64,000 nt of DNA from contig JAAMXY010000859.1 of the NCBI GenBank assembly GCA_019677205.1, positions 1 to 64,000 on the forward strand, read 5' to 3'. The stretch is from Pinguiococcus pyrenoidosus. Lineage: Eukaryota; Sar; Pinguiophyceae; Pinguiochrysidales; Pinguiochrysidaceae. This document shows positions 53,436 through 64,000 of the stretch, piece by piece. Every line of letters begins with the position of its first letter. The stretch's first letter is position 1. A program made the translations under genes and the position numbers. The notes below the pieces were generated by a model. That model did not search any database and was not told where the DNA came from. It was given only the letters and a program-made list of their open reading frames with translations.

Positions 53436-55335
53436 ATGCAGGGCTTGGACGCAGCCACGTTCCTGCCTGGCATCTCCGTGCGGAAATCCGCCCTCGAAGT
53501 GCAGTACCTCGACGAAGATGGCTGCCTCAGCCCGCTGGCCGCCTGTGTGTATCTAAAGCAGTTCTCTCGCCTGCTGGCTTACGCCGGCCCTGGCGTCATC
53601 CGGACGCCCGAGACGGCCTTCTGCCCGGGCTGCTCGGATTTCTACGACCTCCAGAAGCCGCTGTACGCGCGGGTGCGTGGCCAGAGGGCCGAAATTGCCA
53701 TGGAGATCCGACGCTCAGGCTGCTCTCCTCTCAGGAATGCAGCCGTCTGGGCTTCCGCTGCGGCGTTTGCGCCTCTTGCCCGCAATGCGGCGCGGCGCTT
53801 AGCGTGGCCAGCCTCGTTGGAGAGGAAGGGTGAGTTCAACATGATGAAGTTTCTGCAGGTGGCGCCGAGTTGCTCGAGTCGATAACCCAGCTCGCCGGAA
53901 TAGGGTCAAGTATCGCTGCCCTTCGTGCCACTGGGACTCCGACGAGGCCCTCGGCCTCCGCGCGGCGGATCGAGCGAGCCTTGGCAAGGAGCTTCAGAGC
54001 TTGGAGACGGGCGCGGGAGCAGACGAGCAGCCGGAGGGAGAGGTGCCCGCGCCGGGGGCGGCGTTCGCGATGCTGCTGCGGCACTACAAGCAGCAGGCGA
54101 CGGAGTGGCGGATGCGCCGGGACCAAGAGGAGGCTGCCAGCGAGGGCTTGCTGCTGCAGACCCAAAGCTCCGCGGCAGTCCGGCAGCCGTGGCATATGCA
54201 AGATCTCGCGGATGACCTCGAGGAGCGCGTTGCCAAGCCTTCGTTCGATCCCCTGCTGGAGTCGCCGCTGTACCAAGTCATGTCCCCGGCGAGGGCGACC
54301 TTCAGCCCGGACGTGGCGTATGAGGCGAGGGGGCCGCCAGTGCGCGCGTTGTCCTCCGGGTGGAAGGCAAGGGAAGACGCGCAGCAGCGGATCCCCCAGC
54401 GCATGCCTCTGCAGGCGAGGTTCTCGGTGCGGTGCAGAAGGGAGAGGGAGGTGGGCCGCCCAGGCATCCTGATCATGCCCAAGGTCGATCCGATGGAAGG
54501 CGACAGTTCCCGACGAAGCAAGGTGGGCAATTGGTGGCGACTCTGCGCGACGGCCGTGAGCTTCGTGCCCAAGCTGCAGATCTGGGCGCCGGGCGGCGAT
54601 ATCTTCAGCAGTTCCCCAGTCCTCTCGAGCATCGCCGCGCTGGACTTGGCCGCCAGCGAGAAGAGCGTCCTAAGGTTTCGCGTTAGAATCTCCAACCCCA
54701 GTGAGAGCTCCTCGGTCCGGCTGCGGTTAAGCTTCCCAAGCGGGGACCTCCTGCGGCACGCCGTGCACGAGGTCTATCGCGGTCTCCCTGAAGGCGGCCA
54801 TGGTCTCTTCTTCGGCCTCGATTCGCAGCCGATCGAGCAGTTCGACCCGAAGGATGCATCTGCACCCAAGGATTGGCAGGCGGCTGACATCGCGGACCAA
54901 ATCGTCAGGCAGTCGGACGAAGCGGTCGCGGAGGCGATGGACGACATCTGGCTCCACCGAGTTGGGGTGGAAGGGGAGGAATCGCAGGCGGAAGTCGCGA
55001 CGGCCGCTCCAGCTTCGGAGGCGCCGGCGCGATTGCTCTCGTCAAGTGCCAGTGCGGAATCCGAGGAGCCTGGGATCCATCCGCTAGTCTCAATTCGCGA
55101 CTCCGCCTATTTCGAGGTCCAGGCAGCGTCATGTGGATCCATTCGGAGGGGCACTGGCAGCCGCGGACGCGGAGTTGGACAAGAAGTTGGACAGGAAGTT
55201 GGACCTGGACTTGGAGCGGGCAGGCTGGTTTGCCCTTTGGTGATGACCTGTGGATATGAAGGCGACTCTGCCATTGGCGTGCCGCAGAAGCATTTTGTCA
55301 CCATCCTAAGCGTGAATCTTCCAGAGAGGGAATGA
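53436..55335 (+). CDS. DCTN4: Dynactin subunit 4 (p62)
   Basis: Component of the pointed-end complex of dynactin, the dynein activator. Exons 53436-53672, 53735-53829 and 53904-55335 give about 587 residues (human is about 460). Splicing restores the family's zinc-binding pattern: FCPGCSDFYDLQ, ECSRLGFRCGVCASCPQCGA, then YRCPSCHWDSDEALGL. A coiled segment follows (AMLLRHYKQQATEWRMRRDQ), then the p62 C-terminal beta-rich part (RPGILIMPKVDPMEGDSSRR, VGN W region, FVPKLQIWAP, VLRFRVRISNPS, VTILSVNLPE). The first CxxC expected near the N-terminus is replaced by VYLKQF, so a small unrecognised splice there is possible. The start at 53436 (MQGLDAATF) is the nearest ATG. Confidence 0.85.
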
Positions 55336-55435
55336 AGCTGAACTTCCTTCTCGCTGGTATCGCAGGTGTCTCTTTCCTTCACGGCTCGGACTGGTAGCCT
55401 GCGGATTCTCTTTCTCCCAGCGCTTTCGATCGTTT
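55336..55435. other. Short convergent 3' spacer
   Basis: Only 100 bp separate the stop codons of the dynactin p62 and AAA genes, so their 3' UTRs must abut or overlap. Confidence 0.6.
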
Positions 55436-57410
55436 CTAGCCGCTTCCCAGTTTCCGATTCCATTCCTCAAACTTCTTTGTCGCTTTCACGGTCTTCTTGT
55501 GGACCTAGAAGCGCTGCGTATGAGAAGAAAGGAAGGTTCCGGCCAAGCCCATCGCCATTGACACGGGACGCACCTCTATGGCCGTCACCAGATCTGCCTC
55601 ACGGACCGAAAGGTTCTTCCACGGCTCGTCGTCGGTCTCCGGGACCTTGGATGCGAAGGAGGCAACCCCGCCTCGGGAGGCAGCGAGGCGCCGCAGAGGC
55701 ATGAACGCGGCTTCCCGGCAGACTCCCATGATGTCGCTGCACGAGTAGCCTTCCGTTCGGTGCGCCAAGTCGGCGTAGTCCAGCGCGCTGAAGTCCCGAA
55801 CGTCGACCTGCACGTCGCGCAAGCACTTTTCGAAGAGGAGTCGCCGTGCGCCTGTGCAAGGAAGCGGCACGTAGATGCGCTTCTCGAGGCGACGCAGCAG
55901 AGCGTCGTCCAGGTCCCAGGGGCAGTTGGTCGTGGCCAGGACCAAGACCGGGTGGGGACTGCCGCCATCTGCATGTCCGGAATGGAGTCCGTCCATGTGG
56001 ATCAGGAACTCTGCCTTCAGACGCCGGCTCGCCTCATGCTCGTCGTGGGAGCCCCTCTTGGACACCAAGGCGTCGATTTCGTCGATGAAGACCACCGAGG
56101 GAGCCCGTCGCTTCGCAACCGCGAAAAGGCTGCAGCAGAACGTGGTCTTGTTTGTAAGTCAATGACAAACAACGGTGCCAGGAGCTTCGGACACGCAGCG
56201 GCAGCTCTCACCTTCGCAGGATTTTCTCGCTCTCTCCTCTGTACTTCGAGATCAACGATGCCGTGGAAACGTTGAAGAACGTCGCCGCATCCAAGCTCGC
56301 CAGCGCCTTGGCGAGCATGGTCTTGCCGGATCCGGGCGGACCAAAGAGCAGCACGCCGCTCCACGGCTGCCGCACCCCTTTGAAAAGCTCTGGCACGAGC
56401 AGCGGCAAGACGATCGCCTCTTGCAGGAAGCGCTTCGCGGTGTCCAGCCCCACGATGCTGTCCATGGGAACGCCGAGCTTTGCGTCGATGACGTCGCGCT
56501 CGATGAGCTCAACGAGGGCCTGGTCCTCGTCCACAGCTGCGTCCTCCTCGGCCGCCTGGTTCGCACTTGCCTCTGGCACAAGTGGCCGATCGCGCGCGGC
56601 GGTCGCCGCTCTCCGCTCCATCGCGGCGTCGCGAGAAGGGTTGGGCGCCTCCACGTGCCAATGGCGGAAGATGAACTTGTCGCCTTCCGAGATGAAGCCC
56701 ACGCGGTCCAGCGTCGGCCAGCGGCTCTCCCCCAGTGGAGGCGCGTGCGCCTTGACGCGCGGCTTGCACGGCACGCGCTCCAGCACGGGCGCACCGTCAA
56801 CCTGGACGGAGACCTCCTGCTCGCGGACGCGGACCACGATGCTCGAGAACATGTTCGGGCGCAGCGACTCGTCCGCCAGCGACGCCTCGGCGAGGCAGGA
56901 CTGCTCGTGGAAGATGCCCACCTTCCTCGGGGGACTGTTCAGTCGCAGCACAAACGCCGATCCGGACTTTGAAGACCCCAGCAGCAGACCCCGGACGCAG
57001 TCCGACTTGAGCTCTCGCAGCAGCTTGACGTCCACGGTGACGTCGTATGACACCATCGGTGCCGCCAGCAGCGCCGCTGCCTTGCCAGTCCGCGGCAGGT
57101 ACACGGCCACGAGACTCTGACGAGCAGCCGCTTCGCTCTCCACCACCACGTGCAAGCCGCACTTCCACAGCGTCCCGGACGGCGCCTTGGACAGCTGCAG
57201 CCAGCCGTCCGCCAGCCGCGTCGGCGCCACACCGCCTCGCCCGAGCAGCAGCATGGACAGCTCGCTCTTCGGCGTGCCCATGGGCAGATGCCGAGGCCGT
57301 CGACCTTCTCCCGTGGCAAGATTCGCCCTTCGCAGGGCCGAAGCCGCCGCGATGCGGCGGGACAGGGCGTCGGAGGCGCGCGAGGACGACTCGTCGTCCT
57401 CGGAAGCCAT
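55436..57410 (-). CDS. Katanin/spastin-like AAA ATPase with N-terminal lectin-like beta-sandwich region
   Basis: Exons 56212-57410, 55574-56129 and 55436-55504 give about 607 residues. The C-terminal half is a meiotic-clade AAA module: [19 protein letters not shown], Walker [35 protein letters not shown], Walker [38 protein letters not shown] and [16 protein letters not shown]. The final tiny exon supplies [14 protein letters not shown], matching the usual katanin/spastin C-terminus. The order predicts a microtubule-severing or related remodelling ATPase. Residues about 30-250 instead resemble a LamG/DUF1080-type beta-sandwich ([38 protein letters not shown]), not the katanin MIT-like domain. 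The start at 57410 (MASEDDESS) is the first ATG after a poor-coding upstream stretch. Confidence 0.85.
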
Positions 57411-57633
57411 GGCCAGCCAGCTCCCAGGCCCTGCGGTGCTGCTGGCGTCGGTCCCCCGACAGCGCCGTCGCGGGCAGAGGCTCCGCCGCTGCACCCAAGG
57501 CGAGAAAAGCGTTGAAGAACGCCAGAGCCCTTTTTGATTTTGGGAGCTTCCGGTTTCCGCCGTGACGGAGGGATATCGCCGCCTCCTTAGGGCTCCGCGA
57601 CGCCACAGCGCTGGCGAGAGGGGCGCATCGCTC
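57411..57633. promoter_or_regulatory. Divergent promoter between the AAA and ANK-BTB genes
   Basis: The 223-bp interval lies between opposed start codons. It is GC-rich with a short T/A-containing core (ccctttttgattttgggag, about 57528-57546). No other recognisable element was seen. Confidence 0.35.
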
Positions 57634-60600
57634 ATGGCACTCAACCCTCACGCCCCCGAGTTCGTGCCCAGGGGCCTGCGGGCGCAGCCCGCGCCGAAGC
57701 TGCCGCAGATGGCGCCGCCTCCGCCGAGCGGCGGAAGGGCCTTCGCCTTGGCGGCCGCGGAGGCCAAGCGGGCGGCCGCGGAGAGGCGCCGCCGCGACCT
57801 GCGCTCCGCGGCAGCCTTTGAGAGCCTGGCGAGGAGCAAGAAGCTGCAGCTGCTGGGCGATTCCCCGGCGGAGGCGCCGGCACAAGCGAAGGACGAGCGG
57901 GTTGGCCAGGTCGGTCTCGCTGCGAGGCGGCCTCGAGGCGACAGCCTCATGCAGAGGTGGGCACTTATCCTGCGGGAGCGGCGGCGGGAGGGAGCCGAGC
58001 GACGCTTCATGGCTGCCGAGGACGGGAGGCAGCGGGAGAGGACGCTGGAGCTGGAAATGGAGCGGGAGCGGGAGCGGGAGCGGGAGGAACAAGAACTCGC
58101 TGACAAAGCGGACCTTCGCGACGCGTCGGGCGGCGAAGGCTCCCACCAGTCTGCCCAAGATGACAGCGACAGCGACAGCGATGCTGAGAGCGGCAGTGAT
58201 GGCGATAACGATGCTGAGAGCGACGGCGTAGACGACAGCGACGACGGGGACAGCAGTGACGACTCAGGCAGCAGTAGGGCGTCGCGTCGCTCGTCAGTTG
58301 GTAGCGAAGGCAGTGAAGGAGGGGAGGATTGGATGAGCGAAGTCCGTATGGCGACGGTCCTTAGTGCTGACGTGGTCGCGAGGATTCAGGCCGGCGAGGT
58401 ACAGGAGATCCTAGCTGCCCTGGACGTGAGCGCGAAAGGTGACCTTCCAAAGATGGCGTGGGATGCGCGAGAACCATCGCAGCGGCGATCCATCTTCCAC
58501 ATCGCGGCGGAGAGCAACAACTCGGCTCTCCTTGCGGCGCTGCTGCAGGACACCAAGCGGACGAGACCTGGGACGGGTGCTGAATACGGCCTGACGGCGT
58601 CGCACTCCATTCTGGCTCTGAAGTCCAGACACAAGCGGACGCCGCTGCATTTGGCAGCGGCGGCCGGCGCCATGGATGCAGCTGAAGCACTTCTCGACGC
58701 TGGAGCGGATCCCAACGACAGGGATAAGAGCGGGAACACGTGCCTTCATCTTGCAGCCGCAGGGGGCTTTGGCGGTCTCGTTCGAGCTCTGCTTGCGAAG
58801 AAGGCCTTGCCCGATGCGCGCAACAAGAAGCTGGAGACGCCCTTACTTTGCCTGGCCGAGTGGCTCGTTTCGGAGCAAGGCTCGGCCGAGCAGGCAGCGT
58901 CCGGCATGGAGGCGGCCATAGCTGACCTGGTGCGTGCCGGTGCCGACCCTGCCGCGTGCAGTTTGAGTGGTGTGACTCCTGCCGGACTGATAGCTTCCGG
59001 CGGGCGAACCACCATCCTCGGCATCCTCCTCAGTGGAGCTGCGCAGCGCTTGTCCCAGGAGGAACCGGTGCAGCAGCCGTTGCGGCGCGAGCATCCCTCG
59101 CGGCGGAAGCGTCCACTTCGCCGTACTGTCAGCCATCGGAATTCGGTGCTGCATAGCACTGCTGCGCGAGGTCACGTCAAGTGTCTTCGTCTGATGGTTG
59201 GTGCGGATTGGGAACTCGACTCGAGCATTCCAGAGATCGAAGTTGCGTCTCTGCAGCTCTCGCAAGGCAAGTCTGAGCCAGGCGATGCTGCAGACGAGGC
59301 GTATCTGTCCTTGCCACCCGACACCCAGATCTACATTAGCAGCGGGCCGGCGAGTGCGAAACAAGAAGCCACGGGCGAGGAACGCCCGGAACGGCCGGAA
59401 CGCCCGGCGCTGCGGAGAAAGCTTCCTATCGAAATGCTTGGACTGGAGCTGGGCCCCGCGCCACTGGATTCCCCGGATGGATCACGACGCGCTGACACGC
59501 CGCTTGGAGTCGCGATTCGAAGAGGCCAGTGGGCGTGCGGCAGGGTGCTTCTGCAAGCAGGAGCGAATCCGGACAAGGCCAATCGCTTGGGGGAGACACC
59601 TCTGTGGTTGGCAATCATGATCAAGTCCCCTGTCAGCTTGAAGCTTGCTATGATTCGCGACCTGATTGCGTACGGCGCCGAAGTTGATGCGCTCGCTCAT
59701 GTGACTGTCTCTCCTTGGATGACTGAGCGGGCCATTAGCATGCTCCTATGGACCTCTTCTTGGCCTGACGCTGCTCAGGATCTGTCCCAGCAAGGATCCT
59801 TTCGGTCGACGCCGCTGTTCGCGGCGGTAGTGTTGAGGCTGTGGCCCGTGGTGGCAGTCTTGCTGAACCACGGCGCGAACCCTGCCGGCGTGCTGCTCAG
59901 CCCGAAGCTGCTCTTGCCTCCGGCCCAGCTGGAAAAGTACAATCACTGTAGCGTGGCCCTCGGAAGCGATTGGGTGAAGCGAGCTTCCCTTGCGGTCATG
60001 GAGCGAACGGAGAACGAGCTCGAAGCGGTCGGGAGACTCTCGGTGCTCGAAGCGCGAGACGGGTCAACTGTAGACTGTCATTTGGGAGTGATTGAAAGCT
60101 ATAATGCGAGGCTGGCGCAGTTTGGGAGGACGGGCTCACCGCCCCAAAGAGACCGCATAAGCCAGGTGACGACTTCGCCGGACGAGCCGGCGTTGCGGGC
60201 CTTTGTTCGCCATCTCTACACGGACGAGAACATCTTATCCACCTTCGAGACCCCACGGGATCCGAGAAAGGACCGAGAGGAGGTGCGTGCGCTGTTGGAG
60301 TGCTTCTCCGGTCCGGAGTATTGGATCCCGTTCCGGCAGTTGGAGGCGGCCCTGTTCTCAACCCAGACAACCGAGACGATGGAGGCCGACATCGAGTGCG
60401 CTCGCAGCTGCGGGGCGCACGACTTCCTTCTCGCGTGCGAGACGGCCCTCGTCCGAGACCCCTACGCCTGGTGGCGGTGGCTCGGAAGATCCGAGTCGTT
60501 TCACAAGACACGGGCAAGGCTGAAGGAAAAGATCTCGAGGGCGCTGGAGTCGGCGCCTCGCATAGCCCGTCCAGGTAGCTACGGCCTCGAGCATTCCGGG

Positions 60601-62004
60601 AAAGTGGGGGTCGCGTGGCCAGACGAGATACACAAGGAACTGCGAAGGTCCGAAACCAGGACGTACCGGCTTGGCCGCGCCCAGGACCGCGGCAGCTGGT
60701 GGTACTGGTTCTCACTGCAGAGCACAGCCGATCTTTGCGGCATCTTGGAGAAGTACTGCCTGGGCGTTCCGCAAGGCACGCCTTCGAATGAGAAAGGCCC
60801 GTCGACCTTGCCCAGCCAAGCACCCGACGAAAGTGCCGAGCTCCTGCGGAAGTATGCGAAGATCCCAACGCGCTACACGCCGACCGGCCTTCGAACGGCT
60901 GGGCCAAGCACGAAGGAAGCTTGGCAGCTTCTCGTGCTGCTGTGGAAGGAGGAACACGGCTGCCTCGAGACCGTGGCCAGGACAAAGCGAATGCAGCGCC
61001 TCTGTCCGTATCAGCCTGAGGTAAGGATTGCGGTTGAGTGTGTGCGTGTTTCTGTTTGTGTTTGTGTTTGTGTTTGTGGTTGTGTTTGTGTTTGTGTTTT
61101 CCTTGGTTTCTCTTCTGTTGTTTCGTCTCTTTTATCTCATCTTGCCGGGATTACTTGATGGATCCTACGCTTCCTCGCTCACTGACACATCCACACACGG
61201 TATGTTGGTCGCATATATCCTAGTCTGGAGGCGTTGATTGGCTGAAGCAGGAAATGTGGGAGGTCGCGGATCACGGCATGCATTTCGCCAAGCAGGCCCG
61301 GAGATGGAGAAAGGTGCGGGATGCTGCTAAGCAGACTGATTCTGCACGAGGAGATCTTGAATCTCGATTTGCCGATTTGCTGATCTGCTCGTTTGCTCGA
61401 CCAGATTGATCCTCGCTTCGCGGATGCATGCATCGTCGTTCGAAGCAGCGAGCAAGACCGTGGTGACACAGGTGGGAGACTTCGCATCGCTTGCCACTCG
61501 TTTGTCTTGCAAAGGAGTGGAAAGCTGCAAGCGCTTCTCCACCTGCATTCCTTGGCGCATCCGGGTCCGCAGTCGACCTCTGAGGTTGAGCTGTTGGACG
61601 TGGACGAGGATTGCCTTGCCGCACTCGTCACGTTCCTGTACACCGGTCAGCTGTTCTTGAGCCTTCTGCAGCGCAGGTACGACCCGGCCACCAAGAACGA
61701 GGCCTCGAAACAAGACCTGGCGCGGAGGCTCCTGTCGATGATTCTCATGGCCGACGAGTACCTCATCCCTGAGCTCGCCGAGGTGGCGGCCTTGTGCCTT
61801 TGCAAGAGGCTCTGTCCCAGCGTTGCGCTCCATGCGCTCGGAGTGTGCGAGCTCGTTCCGCGGCTGCGCCTCCTGAGGGTCACGACGGCAGTCTTCATTC
61901 TTCGAAACCTGACGGCGGTCGCGAGCACAACGGATGCCAGCGAGACCGGCCTGGGTGAAGATGCGCTCCTCGAGCAAGTCCTACATACCCTCGCGAACGA
62001 GTAG
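57634..62004 (+). CDS. Ankyrin-repeat and BTB/POZ protein with N-terminal PAM2-like motif
   Basis: Exons 57634-61020, 61224-61313 and 61405-62004 (all phase 0) encode about 1358 residues. The N-terminus [15 protein letters not shown] fits the PAM2 consensus (LNPxAxEFxP) that binds the MLLE domain of poly(A)-binding protein. A helical charged region and a Ser/Asp-rich acidic stretch (residues about 170-230) follow. Ankyrin repeats lie at about 275-430 ([39 protein letters not shown]) and about 620-700 ([34 protein letters not shown]). The C-terminus is a BTB domain ([61 protein letters not shown]). BTB domains usually recruit CUL3; linking RNA-binding protein contact to ubiquitination is inference. 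The first intron holds a TTTGTG repeat. Confidence 0.9.
61037..61100. repeat. TG/TTTGTG simple repeat inside an intron
   Basis: A run of tttgtg hexamers with tgtgtg at the left end lies 16 bp after the 5' splice site of the first intron of the ANK-BTB gene. Confidence 0.9.
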
Positions 62005-62065
62005 CAAATCAAGGGCCCGGCGATGCAGACCGGAGCGGCAGCTCCCACATCCGGCAACTCGGAAA
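62005..62065. other. Very short convergent 3' spacer
   Basis: Only 61 bp separate the stop codons of two convergent genes, so their mRNAs almost certainly overlap at the 3' ends. Confidence 0.6.
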
Positions 62066-63365
62066 TCACCTCTCCGCGTTTGCGGAAGTCCCTTCACCGG
62101 GCGCTGCTTCGTCGGCGGCGCCCTCTCCTCTCATGGCTCCTTCGCCTTTCTCTTCTTCTTTCTCCTCCGTGACAAGCTGCGGCATCGGAACCCGGAAGGA
62201 GTCCGTCTGGAATTGCGCAGGAAGGAGCGGCAATCGCTTTAGTGGAAGCCGCCGTTGAACACGGAGACTGCTTGAGAGGACTGAGAAGACAAAGAGAGAG
62301 ACACAGAGAGGTACAGAGAGAGAGAGAGAGAGAGAGGATGGAAAGAGGGATGGAAAGAGGGATGGACGGTGGAAAAAAGGCACAGGCAAAGCCCAAGGTA
62401 GACGAAGAGGCAAAAGCAAAGCCAAAAGCAGAAGGGAAGCAGTACCTTGGACCCAAGGCCTTCTTCGCAGTTCAGATGCAGCTCGATGCCATTGATGGTC
62501 GCGTTGCCCTCATCACCGACGGCGTCTGCCTTCAGTCGGTGCAGAATGTTCCGGCGGTCGGTGGCGTCGGAGAACTGGTTCAGGAGCAGTTGAAAGGAGG
62601 ACGGATTCAGCAGTCGCCCGTAGAGGAAGATCGCCAGCTCAATCCGCTCGAAGGGCGCCGCTTCTCCGATGACGGCCAGCAGTTCCACCCCTTGCTTGGC
62701 CACGAACTTTCGCCCATGCCCAAACTGGCGGACCAGCTCAAGCTGTGCGGTGGCGACTTCGTCGCCGAAGCCGTCACTTGTCTGCGCGCGGCCCTTCTCA
62801 GCGCGAAGTCGCAGCAGCTCCGTCGTCAGGACCTTGAAGTCGTCCTTGGACACCGCCGAGGCCTCCATGTCGTCCATGAGCACCTGGACCATATCGGCAA
62901 GCACAAGAAGGAAGAAGAGTTGCTGCTGACGGGTGGATCGCGAGAGAGTTTGTCCCAAGGTGCGGTCCTCACCTTGACATGTTGCAGCAGACGATTCTGA
63001 ATCTCGACACCCTCTTTGGTGTACACGGTGACGGCCAGCGTGTCGCTGCGGTCCCGCCGGAAGTAGGAGCCGAAGATCTTGAACTGGAAGATGCGGGAAG
63101 TGCTGCCCCAGCAGACGACGGCTTGGTAGGGGAAGTGCTGCAGCGGTGCCTTGGCTGCTGTCGCGTCCAGGAAGACCAGGGCCTCGTACGCGATGCGGAG
63201 CACCAGCTCCGCGCCTTCCTCCAGGCCAAAGCAGGCGTCCTTCAGCACCACCAGGTACTCGGCGCCGATCGAAGGGGCCCTGGACTCCGGGCCAAACTTG
63301 GTCGGGAGCTCCTTGCTCAGCTGGACCCCGGCGCCCTTGGCCGTGGCGGACGCCCCCGCGCCCAT
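62066..63365 (-). CDS. Putatively N-myristoylated protein of unknown family
   Basis: Exons 62973-63365, 62446-62922 and 62066-62206 (phase 0) give about 336 residues. The start MGAGASATAKG fits an N-myristoylation signal (Gly2, Ser6). Residues about 35-130 look like a compact beta-rich domain, possibly PTB/PH-like (FPYQAVVCWGSTSRIFQFKI, then SDTLAVTVYTKEG). The second half is helical (LFFLLVLADMVQVLMDDMEA, ELLRLRAEKGRAQ, ELAIFLYGRLLNPSSFQLLL). The C-terminus is low-complexity Glu/Gly/Ala. I do not recognise the family. The 50-nt first intron is short and the last exon was chosen by phase and reading frame, so the C-terminus is the least certain part. It is convergent with the ANK-BTB gene. 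Confidence 0.65.
62281..62366. repeat. GA-rich simple repeat in an intron
   Basis: An uninterrupted ga run (about 62314-62336), flanked by agagac/ggtacag variants and two copies of gaaagagggatg, lies in intron 62207-62445 of the minus-strand gene, where it reads as a pyrimidine-rich tract upstream of the 3' splice site. Confidence 0.85.
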
Positions 63366-64000
63366 CTCCGATTCGAGACGACGCCCCGCCCAGGAGCTTT
63401 CAGCTGCTCGCCAACAAGACGGGCCTTGCCGGTGGAAGAGAGTGAAAAGCGCTCGGGATCAGGAGCGGCGCCCAGAACCAGAAAGAAGTCCGGATGAAAA
63501 AACCGCGGGAAAAAAAGGGGTGCATAGTCCGGAACTTGGATCAAGTCGAGCCATATATACGATGAGATACCTTAAAAGCGGCGCAGACTTTTTTCGAGTC
63601 GGACAAGTCCGGGACGGTTTCGTGCAAACCGATTCATGGATTGGGGTCCGGGGAAGCGAAGCTGGTTTGACCGGTTGCCACCTCGGTGCGTGGTTGCAAT
63701 TGGCCAGGCCTGCGTTGGGCGCCGTCACCATCGGCCAGCAACCTTGTGGCGGCGTACTTCAAGGGTCAGCCGTGGAACGTGTATGGTGTGCGCAAACCGG
63801 GCTACGTCACCCATCAGCCGTTGGTGAGCGGGACTGATGGGATGCTAGAGATTCGAACACGTCGGGTCGACCCTTGCCCCAATGAGGTGCGCGCTTCGTC
63901 CACAAGGACTGGCGGCCCAGCTATTGCGGAACTTTCCTCAACGGCTTACGTTGGATTGACCTTTTCGAATCAATACAGCCAATCTCGTGTCCTATCCGCG
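63366..64000. other. Upstream region at the right edge
   Basis: The region contains the promoter of the minus-strand gene at 62066-63365. An AT-rich element, catatatacgatg (about 63551-63563), lies about 190 bp upstream of that start; the same core, atatatacgatg, occurs at about 22441. No gene was recognised up to the window end. Confidence 0.4.

Noticed and set aside
63840-63960. tRNA-like T-loop string (minus strand, gtgttcgaatctc)
   Set aside because: No matching acceptor stem, D-arm or anticodon arm could be paired at the expected distances.

Overview
The window is nuclear DNA of a compact, GC-rich eukaryotic genome. The evidence is GT-AG introns (mostly 50-140 nt), eukaryote-only proteins (myosin, Rab, PRP38, dynactin p62, SFI1-like, katanin-like AAA) and no operons. 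One gene (33137-33669) encodes a small membrane protein with a signal peptide followed by a SAFVP junction. That is the targeting signature of plastids of secondary red-algal origin, so the organism is most likely a photosynthetic heterokont, haptophyte or cryptophyte-type alga. Large GCC2/GCC3-type cysteine-rich proteins with PSxx/PTxx linkers also fit a heterokont. I cannot name the species. I saw no tRNA, rRNA, CRISPR array or intact transposon.

I reconstructed 19 genes by splicing by eye, checking frame phase at every junction. Left block (1-15125, minus): a giant secreted or cell-surface protein, cut by the left edge. It has a signal peptide, ten phase-1 mini-exons of PSxx/PTxx repeats, then one exon of at least 13.4 kb encoding beta-sandwich repeats, two Calx-beta-like domains and more than 3000 residues of cysteine-rich repeats, the last part in an exact 654-bp tandem period. 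16772-32775: a myosin with a PH-like tail, a decayed sulfotransferase-like fragment, a tandem two-module SET methyltransferase, and a divergent pair of PX proteins (PX plus papain-like peptidase; transmembrane plus PX plus EDR2 C-terminal domain).

33137-45868: the plastid-targeted membrane protein, a Rab GTPase, an IQ/WW/LRR/TPR-like scaffold, a membrane-anchored GDPD phosphodiesterase, a two-TM armadillo-like protein, and a Golgi-type peptidyl-Ser/Hyp glycosyltransferase. 46151-63365: an SFI1-like centrin-binding protein, a UBR zinc finger fused to a 2OG-oxygenase-like domain, the splicing factor PRP38, dynactin p62, a katanin-like AAA ATPase with a lectin-like N-terminal region, a PAM2-ankyrin-BTB protein, and a potentially myristoylated protein of unknown family.

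Adjacent genes alternate strand in 16 of 18 neighbour pairs and are often only 60-300 bp apart, so most intergenic DNA is either a shared divergent promoter or a shared convergent 3' region. The genes do not form one pathway. Three (SFI1-like, dynactin p62, katanin-like) are microtubule or centrosome factors lying within about 11 kb. The strongest candidates for something undescribed are the mini-exon linker of the giant protein, the UBR-oxygenase fusion, the lectin-like/AAA fusion and the PAM2-ANK-BTB protein.
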